From positions 1 to 12,382 of the forward strand of contig JAJRYM010000066.1 of assembly GCA_024275775.1 (NCBI GenBank): a DNA stretch of 12,382 bases. Reading direction: 5' to 3'. This stretch comes from Nitrospirota bacterium (GTDB lineage: Bacteria; Nitrospinota_A; UBA7883; JACRGQ01). The notes under the pieces are model-generated. The model was not told the origin of the DNA. It saw only the letters and a list, made by a program, of their open reading frames with translations, and did no database searches. Below are positions 7,617-12,382 of the stretch, piece after piece (the first letter of the stretch is position 1; the number at the start of each line of letters is the position of its first letter). Position numbers and translations under genes: made by a program.

Positions 7617-8119
7617 CAGAGCGTCTCCCCCGCATCCTCCGCCTTCGCATCGGCAGGAGCGTTTTTAAAGTCGGATTCGTCTATGGAATCGCCAATGTAA
7701 TCGATTTTCCATTCGTTTGTTTCTTCATCAAGTATGAGGTGCATTTTGCTTGTGGTGGTAAAAGTGCCCCCGAATGTCGAGGGGGTTTCCGCTTCCAACA
7801 TTACCACGGCAATCATTTCGCCTCTATCGTTTGGCTTTTCGGGAAGAATTGTTTTTACCACTCTCACTTTTGTATCACCGCTGAAGGACTCGGTCCACCG
7901 CCGGAAAGAGTCCTGGCTAATCTCCTGACGGGCGCCGCTAAGCATTGTGAACGCTTCCCTGTTGGTCAGCTTGCCGTTTTCAGCAAGAAGGTCGAAGAAT
8001 TTCGTGACAACCTGCCCCGGAGGCATTTTCGGCTCTTTCTTTTCAGGCGCTTTCGAACATCCGCCCGCAAGCAAAGAAAATGCGAAAGAAAAAAGCAAAA
8101 AATATTTTATTGATTTCAT
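7616..8119 (-). CDS. Lipoprotein with an NTF2-like (DUF4878-type) domain
   Basis: This 167-residue protein has a lipoprotein signal: a lysine-containing start, a hydrophobic stretch, then LLAGGC with Cys21 as the lipidation site. The mature part begins with a charged linker, then VVTKFFDLLAEN and a mixed alpha/beta region ending KMHLILDEETNEWKIDYI. That layout matches small NTF2-like or DUF4878-type domains, which act as binding folds. I cannot assign a function. The gene follows the nosZ-like terminator, and its stop overlaps the cytochrome b start (TGATG), so it is the first gene of that transcription unit if the proposed promoter at 8129-8134 is used. No Shine-Dalgarno sequence is visible upstream of its ATG. 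It may be an assembly or docking factor for the bc complex. Confidence 0.78.
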   Translation of the reverse strand: MKSIKYFLLFSFAFSLLAGGCSKAPEKKEPKMPPGQVVTKFFDLLAENGKLTNREAFTMLSGARQEISQDSFRRWTESFSGDTKVRVVKTILPEKPNDRGEMIAVVMLEAETPSTFGGTFTTTSKMHLILDEETNEWKIDYIGDSIDESDFKNAPADAKAEDAGETL

Positions 8120-8128
8120 ATTTTATTA

Positions 8129-8137
8129 AGTATAGCA
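8129..8137 (-). promoter_or_regulatory. Candidate extended -10 promoter for the lipoprotein-cytochrome b operon
   Basis: Read on the minus strand, the sequence TGCTATACT matches an extended -10 element (TGnTATAAT, one mismatch). No good -35 is seen at the right distance, because that position falls inside the terminator hairpin. The -10 ends 9 nt before the ATG of the lipoprotein gene. A transcript from here would therefore have almost no 5' leader, consistent with the missing Shine-Dalgarno sequence. This is a motif match only. Confidence 0.4.
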
Positions 8138-8147
8138 AAAAATAAAA

Positions 8148-8175
8148 GGAGACCGGGCTAAAAAGCCCGGTCTCC
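8148..8175 (-). terminator. Strong rho-independent terminator after the nosZ-like gene
   Basis: A perfect 12-bp inverted repeat (8148-8159 and 8164-8175, arm GGAGACCGGGCT) with a 4-nt loop lies 24 nt downstream of the nosZ-like stop. On the minus strand it is followed directly by TTTTATTTTTT, the expected U-tract. On the plus strand no T-run follows, so it acts in the minus direction. It would end or attenuate the transcript carrying the small secreted protein and the nosZ-like gene, before the cytochrome operon. Confidence 0.93.
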
Positions 8176-8199
8176 AGTTTCAAGACCTAAAGTCAGAAA

Positions 8200-9999
8200 C
8201 TAAATCGTTGGTTCACTACCCTCGTGAAGAGTATTTCTCAACTTGTTAGTACCGACAATCCACTCGCCTTCAGTTGCATCCAACAGCTGTTCCTGCTCGG
8301 AAACAGACTGGTAGTCTCCAACAGACTGCGAAGCAGTGCCGCCCGGAGGATCAACGAAGAACGTGCCCCTCATCTCAAGATGTATCGGGCCGCAGAAATG
8401 CTGACAGTAGAATTCGTATTCACCCGCCTTGTCGGCGACGAATTCAGCAATCATTGACATACCGCGAGGACCGATAATCATTGTGCGAGGACCGTAGTAG
8501 CCGTAAACAGCCAAGCCCATCGTAACGTCAGGATTCTTCGTAAGACCGGCCGCTTTGTCTATGTTTGTAAAGACAAAACGTACCTTGGCGCCCTGAGGAA
8601 CATGAATGAACCTCGGAACATAGCCGTACGAGAACGCTTTGATATGAACTTCGTAAACGTCTCCTTTTTTGACGATACCAGGTTTGGAATCGTCACGCGG
8701 AACCCACCATTTCTTGGTGTTCGCGGCATGTACCGGCTCTAACTGCGGATGAACTCCGCCCTTCAGGCCGGGGCCATGATCAAAGTCCACATGCCAGTCA
8801 CCGAGGTCGTATCCCTTGTTGAAGAGATCATCGCCTTTACCGGTGTTCCACCTCTGAATAAGGGAAGCGAAAATCTGGCGCGCTTCATGAGGCTCGCCGT
8901 CAACCGGAAAGATTTTTACCGATTTGCCGTAAGTATCGCTTGATTCATCGATATCCTGCAATTCAAAGTTAACGGCAAATACGATGCCTGTCGGTGTGAA
9001 CAGTCCTGTGGAGAACTTGTTCTGCGACATGTAGTAAGCGTCATCAGGCGCGATGGAGTTGTGACCAACGCGGTAATGAATCGGGAACTCGTCAACCAGC
9101 TGCATCCTCATCAAATCGACTTTGGATGTAGAGTCGGAAACGAAGCAGGAAATATAGTCGTATTTCCCGAGTGAATCAATCTGGTTGTGGAGCGGGCCCG
9201 CGCCAACCGGAATAACTCTGGCAACTTTAAGCTTGTCGGTATCGATTATCGACAGAGTTGCGGAGAGTTTGTCGCATACGGTTACGATCCTGTTAGTCGG
9301 GCTGACGTTGGTTCCGTGCGGGTTTTTGCCCACGGGAATTTCTTTAATCAGCTTGAACGGATCCTGGCTGAAAACCATAACCGCAGAATGATAATAGTTA
9401 CCGGAGAATACGTATCGTCCGGCTTTACCGGCATCGGGATAATCCGGCGCGCTAGGTGCGGGCGGAATTTCCAGAACGGTTGTCGCTCCGTCTTCAAGGC
9501 GAAGTTTCAGCATGCGGCCGGACAGTTCGCCGGTGGCCCACAGATACTTGCCGTTAGGCGAAAGCGCCGCGCTGTGATGGATACCAAAAGGTACCGGCAG
9601 AGCGAATATTCTCTCGGCCCAACCGGTCTGCAGATTAACTTCAACGACCGTGTTGGCTCCTTTGTCGGAAACATACAGGTATTTGCCGTCAGGTGTTCCG
9701 TTGTTGTTACCGGCGTTGGATCCCGACCACGGGAAGTTGTGCATATCTACACCGCACTTGATGTGCCTGTAGGTTCTCATCGACGGAACACCGATAACAC
9801 CGATAGCGCCATCAACACCGCCTGCATCATAACAGAGTGCATAGTCTCTTAGCGGAGCGTCACTAACCTTCGGCTCAACAACCATCCAGTCGCGCTTATC
9901 GAAATCAGTGATATCACCTCTTTTCGCATGCGCGGGAACAGTGTAGCTGAACATAACAGCGACGACTGCCGCGAGACTAAATAAAAAGCTTTTTCTCAA
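8200..9999 (-). CDS. nosZ: Divergent Sec-exported nitrous oxide reductase (NosZ) family protein
   Basis: NosZ reduces N2O to N2 in the periplasm using CuZ (beta-propeller) and CuA (cupredoxin) centres. This 599-residue protein has both domains. A Sec signal (residues 1-25, ending VPAHA, no twin Arg) suggests a clade II-like export route. The propeller has IGVIGVPSMR (67-75), a hallmark of the family, and CuZ-type His at His87, His141, His228 (NPHG), His271 (GPLH), His313 (VGHN) and His371 (EPHE), with the neighbouring NKFS block at 327-330. The C-terminal domain has C532xxxC536xxxH540xxM543, the CuA loop. Two expected ligands differ: the CuZ His-His pair is His87-Asn88, and the upstream CuA His (THG in most NosZ) is Met494 in DVTMGL. 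The start is TTG 9997-9999, since an in-frame stop lies three codons upstream and a GGGGGTG ribosome-binding site is 7 nt away. Family membership is strong; catalytic activity is unproven. Confidence 0.88.
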   Translation of the reverse strand: MRKSFLFSLAAVVAVMFSYTVPAHAKRGDITDFDKRDWMVVEPKVSDAPLRDYALCYDAGGVDGAIGVIGVPSMRTYRHIKCGVDMHNFPWSGSNAGNNNGTPDGKYLYVSDKGANTVVEVNLQTGWAERIFALPVPFGIHHSAALSPNGKYLWATGELSGRMLKLRLEDGATTVLEIPPAPSAPDYPDAGKAGRYVFSGNYYHSAVMVFSQDPFKLIKEIPVGKNPHGTNVSPTNRIVTVCDKLSATLSIIDTDKLKVARVIPVGAGPLHNQIDSLGKYDYISCFVSDSTSKVDLMRMQLVDEFPIHYRVGHNSIAPDDAYYMSQNKFSTGLFTPTGIVFAVNFELQDIDESSDTYGKSVKIFPVDGEPHEARQIFASLIQRWNTGKGDDLFNKGYDLGDWHVDFDHGPGLKGGVHPQLEPVHAANTKKWWVPRDDSKPGIVKKGDVYEVHIKAFSYGYVPRFIHVPQGAKVRFVFTNIDKAAGLTKNPDVTMGLAVYGYYGPRTMIIGPRGMSMIAEFVADKAGEYEFYCQHFCGPIHLEMRGTFFVDPPGGTASQSVGDYQSVSEQEQLLDATEGEWIVGTNKLRNTLHEGSEPTI

Positions 10000-10019
10000 T
10001 GTAATTCACCCCCTTCAAT

Positions 10020-10430
10020 TTATCTTTCAGATTTGTAATAAACTCCAGCCTTAGCGTCTGCTGCGAGCCTTTTAACTAGGTAATGGTTCGGATCCAGAAT
10101 CTTAACCTGGCGAGCCTGCCATTTTCCGTCCTTCATATAGCCGTAAGCGGCAACCAGATCACCTTTTTTAAGATCGGTAAAATGCTTAAAGGTGCCTCGG
10201 TAATTCGTCAGGACGTAGCTTTTAGGATGCATGGTAATAGAATAGGTTTTCGCAGTTTTTTCAAACCTGGTTTCCAGAGTAAACTGCCGATTGCCTATGG
10301 TTTTAATCACGCCTATCTGCAAAGTGTCTCTTGCATCCGAGCCGTTGCCATACCTGCCCGCCTCTGCCGGCTGGGTCAGGAACATAGCAAAACCAAAAAA
10401 GATCGCGGCTATTAAACTGACTTTCTTCAA
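10020..10430 (-). CDS. Small secreted OB-fold-like (DUF5666-type) protein
   Basis: This 136-residue protein starts at TTG 10428-10430, with GGGGGTG about 5 nt upstream. Residues 1-24 form a clear Sec signal peptide (MKKVSLIAAIFF, cut after AEA). The mature domain of about 110 residues is beta-rich with the order IGVIKTIGNRQFTLET, then YSITMHPKSYVLTNYR, then FTDLKKGDLVAAYGYMKDGK and ARQVKIL. That layout of strands around a Lys-Gly-Asp turn resembles DUF5666-type OB-fold domains. No metal-binding Cys or CxxC motif is present. It sits 20 nt upstream of the nosZ-like gene and ahead of their shared terminator, so the two are very likely co-transcribed from the promoter in the adjacent intergenic region. 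A helper role for the reductase, such as copper-site maturation or docking, is inference. Confidence 0.75.
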   Translation of the reverse strand: MKKVSLIAAIFFGFAMFLTQPAEAGRYGNGSDARDTLQIGVIKTIGNRQFTLETRFEKTAKTYSITMHPKSYVLTNYRGTFKHFTDLKKGDLVAAYGYMKDGKWQARQVKILDPNHYLVKRLAADAKAGVYYKSER

Positions 10431-10506
10431 ATTCTCACCCCCTCTTCAAAGAAAAATTTCACTTATCGATTGAAAAGTTTAAAATACACCTAACCCCAAA
10501 GTGCAA

Positions 10507-10521
10507 TCAATATACCATTGA
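10507..10521. promoter_or_regulatory. Inverted repeat TCAAT-N5-ATTGA over the -10 element
   Basis: Positions 10507-10511 and 10517-10521 form a 5-bp inverted repeat with a 5-nt spacer, overlapping the candidate -10. It is in the right place for a repressor operator. It does not match the FNR/NNR consensus (TTGAT-N4-ATCAA), whose half-sites run the other way. In AT-rich DNA a 5-bp repeat can arise by chance. Confidence 0.22.
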
Positions 10522-10536
10522 CGAACAGCTTTGCAA
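10509..10536 (-). promoter_or_regulatory. Candidate sigma70-type promoter of the nosZ-like operon
   Basis: On the minus strand, TTGCAA (10531-10536) and TATATT (10509-10514) form a -35/-10 pair with a 16-bp spacer. The -10 matches 5 of 6 consensus positions and the -35 matches 4 of 6. Just upstream of the -35 lie T and A tracts (10537-10555), like an UP element. A start near 10502 would give a leader of about 70 nt before the TTG at 10430. The match is good but computed by eye. Confidence 0.5.
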
Positions 10537-10811
10537 AAAAAATTTTCAAAAAAAATCGTGTATAACCCCTTTAAAATTCAGGCCATTCCAAAAAACTCAG
10601 CAAAACATGAGTCGGATTCCGCGCACTGAAACACTATATAAAATAATTATTGAAAAACTGCACTAACCAACGGAAATATAATGCTTTTTATTTTCCAAAT
10701 TTTAAAACCAGTAATCGCACGCTAAATCGTGGAATTTCACTATGAACATTTCGTTACCACTGTTAATAAAACGATTAATAGAATTCTTGAACAGTCCGAC
10801 TTGAATGACAT

Positions 10812-12382
10812 TTATTTTTTCAGAAGCTGTTCGGCGATATCCGGTCTTTTTTTGGCGAGGGCTTTTAAAACATTAAAAGCTTCCTGCTTTTTCCCTTCCT
10901 TTTCATAGGATTTTGCGAGATAGAAATACGCTTCGAGCAAATCGGGGTTGATTTGCCTTGACCAGTCAAGAAGCTTTGACGACATGAGAAAGTCGGTGCG
11001 CCTGTAATACATATAACCTATGTCAAAAACGCTCATGGCAAGGAATGGGTCATGCGGCACGAACTCGGCGGCTTTTTTATAAAGCTCCAGCTCCTTACTG
11101 TAATTCCTAACCGCGTGCGCCGCTTTTGCCTTTAACATTTCGGTTCTGCCTCGAAAATACTTCTCCAGTTCATTGCTGACCTTCGGATCGTCCGAGCCCG
11201 GCAAAAGGGACGACGCTTTTTTGCGCAGTTTTATTAGCGAAACGAAATTCTCAACCGCGTTATTTCGCCTCTCCCAGATATGCCTTGGCGCAGTGTATTC
11301 AACGACAGGCCGGTTATCCGTATTAATCGGCGCGTCATCTGCGAATTTCATAACCCCGTCCCTGTCGGTTATATAAAAACTGAGAAATGAAAACGGATCA
11401 TCGTACTCGATCATATCCCTCTTTACGGATTCCATCTTGAGGCTGTTGAGCAGTGTTTCCGGATTGATGCGAAGCGGCTCAACGGAACCGAAAAGCAGAA
11501 GAGTCGGCATCTCGCTGTTTAAATCACCGTACCAGACGGCCACGTTCGGAAAAACTTCCGCGAAAGTTCGCATTATCACCTTCAGATTGGATGGAGAAAG
11601 CTGGTAGAGGGGAAGCCATTGCGCCATTGCGCCGCCTTTTTTGAGTTTTGCTTTAACGTTGTTGAAATGCTCCATCGAATACAGAAGGCCTACGCCGGCG
11701 CTGTCCGGCTGGAAGAGATCCGAAATCACCAGGTCGTATTTTTTATCCGTCACCTTCACGTAATGCCTGCCGTCCCAGAACGCAAGATGAAAACGGCTGT
11801 CGGCTATTATGTTGTGATTGTCTTTCGAAAAAAGCGGCTGAACGTCCAAAAGCGCCGGCACTATTTCCACGCACTCTATATTTTTTACGGGATGCGCCCC
11901 GACCGAACCGGAAGTTATGCCCGAGCCGAGGGATATCACCAGAATGTCCTCGGCGTCCGGCTTTAAAAGCAACGGCACATGGCCGAACCTTACGGCCACA
12001 TCGCCGCTGGTCGCAAGCTGATAATCGTTAACCATAAGCGTATAGGGGCCGTTTTTCCAGCGCTGTGAAACCTTAACGGTTCCCATCACCCCTTCGTTAG
12101 AGTAAACGAGACTGCCCGCGCCAATCGTGCCAAGACCTATGTTAACGCCGGTTATCGCAACCCAGATAAAGACCACCAGCACGATCACAGAGGAAACCGG
12201 CAGTACAACGCCGGCAATCCGGCGTGCTTTCGCATTCAGGAGAGCCGCAAAACCGTTAACCATGACGATGGCCGAAACAAGGAAAATTCCGTTTTGCAGG
12301 CCGATAACAGGAATGAAAAGGAATCCGGCCGCAAGAGACCCCAGAATGCCGCCGGCCGTTCCGACGGCGTACACTACGCCGA
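10812..12382 (-). CDS. Membrane-embedded spermidine-synthase-like protein with TPRs (5' end outside window)
   Basis: The frame is open to the window edge (VVYAVGTAGG continues upstream of any start), so the N-terminal half is missing. About 522 residues are visible. The first 100 hold membrane segments matching the end of the second membrane unit of the paralogue at 931-3885 (LYAVNTLGAVLGS there, VYAVGTAGGILGS here). Next is a SAM-type Rossmann domain with LGSGITSGS, an acidic strand end (IECVEI), DGRHYV and SDLFQPDSAG. The Asp of the last block is kept here but lost in the paralogue. The final part (about 100 residues) is TPR-like (LLDWSRQINPDLLEAYFYLA). This protein is therefore the more likely of the two to retain transferase activity, but the substrate is unknown. 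It ends 381 nt before the nosZ-like operon and is probably a separate unit. Confidence 0.83.
   Translation of the reverse strand, partial: GVVYAVGTAGGILGSLAAGFLFIPVIGLQNGIFLVSAIVMVNGFAALLNAKARRIAGVVLPVSSVIVLVVFIWVAITGVNIGLGTIGAGSLVYSNEGVMGTVKVSQRWKNGPYTLMVNDYQLATSGDVAVRFGHVPLLLKPDAEDILVISLGSGITSGSVGAHPVKNIECVEIVPALLDVQPLFSKDNHNIIADSRFHLAFWDGRHYVKVTDKKYDLVISDLFQPDSAGVGLLYSMEHFNNVKAKLKKGGAMAQWLPLYQLSPSNLKVIMRTFAEVFPNVAVWYGDLNSEMPTLLLFGSVEPLRINPETLLNSLKMESVKRDMIEYDDPFSFLSFYITDRDGVMKFADDAPINTDNRPVVEYTAPRHIWERRNNAVENFVSLIKLRKKASSLLPGSDDPKVSNELEKYFRGRTEMLKAKAAHAVRNYSKELELYKKAAEFVPHDPFLAMSVFDIGYMYYRRTDFLMSSKLLDWSRQINPDLLEAYFYLAKSYEKEGKKQEAFNVLKALAKKRPDIAEQLLKK

Larger units (their letters stand above)
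10431..10811. other. 381-bp AT-rich intergenic region
   Basis: No protein-coding gene is supported here. The part nearest the nosZ-like operon holds ribosome-binding site, candidate promoter, an inverted repeat and A/T tracts (separate entries). The part nearest the spermidine-synthase-like gene (about 10560-10811) shows only short weak repeats, such as TTAAT/ATTAA near 10764-10779 and CACG/CGTG near 10719-10732, and no convincing intrinsic terminator. No tRNA or riboswitch fold was recognised. Confidence 0.6.

Noticed and set aside
7616..8119. Lipoprotein as a Rieske or copper chaperone (NosL-type)
   Set aside because: No paired Cys-His motif and no Met- or Cys-rich copper motif are visible apart from the lipidation Cys.
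10507..10521. FNR/NNR binding site
   Set aside because: The half-sites are TCAAT and ATTGA, not TTGAT and ATCAA, and the spacing differs.
12372..12374. GTG at 12372-12374 as start of the right-edge gene
   Set aside because: It lies inside a conserved block (VYAVGTAGG, matching LYAVNTLGA of the paralogue), and the frame is open to the window edge.
1..12382. CRISPR array, transposon, tRNA or rRNA
   Set aside because: No regular direct repeats with spacers, no transposase, no terminal inverted repeats flanking genes and no recognisable RNA gene were seen.

Overview
The window looks like part of an anaerobic or facultatively respiring Gram-negative bacterium from a poorly characterised lineage. 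Several proteins carry Sec signal peptides, there is a lipoprotein, and the main cluster encodes a periplasmic respiratory chain segment. I cannot name the phylum from sequence alone. Coding DNA is of moderate GC, while the main intergenic region is strongly A+T rich. Apart from a VapC-type PIN toxin at the left edge (20-418, plus strand), every supported gene is on the minus strand, so the window is best read from right to left.

Right to left: (1) the 3' part of a membrane-embedded spermidine-synthase-like protein with C-terminal TPRs (10812-12382, running off the window edge). (2) A 381-bp AT-rich gap holding a credible promoter. (3) A small secreted OB-fold-like protein (10020-10430). (4) A nitrous oxide reductase (NosZ) family protein with a Sec signal peptide (8200-9999), followed by a strong intrinsic terminator (8148-8175). 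(5) A tightly packed set: lipoprotein (7616-8119), cytochrome b6-like protein (6981-7616), a cytochrome b subunit IV with a fused c-type heme domain (6244-6957), two secreted seven-bladed Vgb/NHL-type beta-propellers (4917-6266 with a C-terminal membrane anchor, and 3882-4913, soluble), and a 984-residue membrane protein with a spermidine-synthase-like domain and TPRs (931-3885). (6) A small secreted TPR protein (477-899). Junctions in block 5 are overlaps or gaps of 3 to 23 nt, so these genes are probably co-transcribed.

The simplest model is a quinol-to-N2O respiratory module. The split cytochrome b with attached heme c would oxidise quinol and pass electrons to the periplasmic NosZ-like enzyme, with the lipoprotein and propellers as accessory or scaffold parts. 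This is inference from gene order. No Rieske protein and no nosD, nosF, nosY or nosL is present in the window.

The NosZ homologue is the main point of interest. The overall family signature is clear: the GVPSMR block, six His at the positions expected for CuZ, and the CxxxCxxxHxxM CuA motif. However, the His-His pair of CuZ reads His-Asn, and the upstream CuA His position reads Met. The cytochrome b pair also departs from its family: the heme-ci Cys position is Phe, PEWY reads PEWV, and the heme site is of the NapC-like CxxCHxM form. Taken together, this is a divergent N2O-reductase-like system that merits experimental attention.
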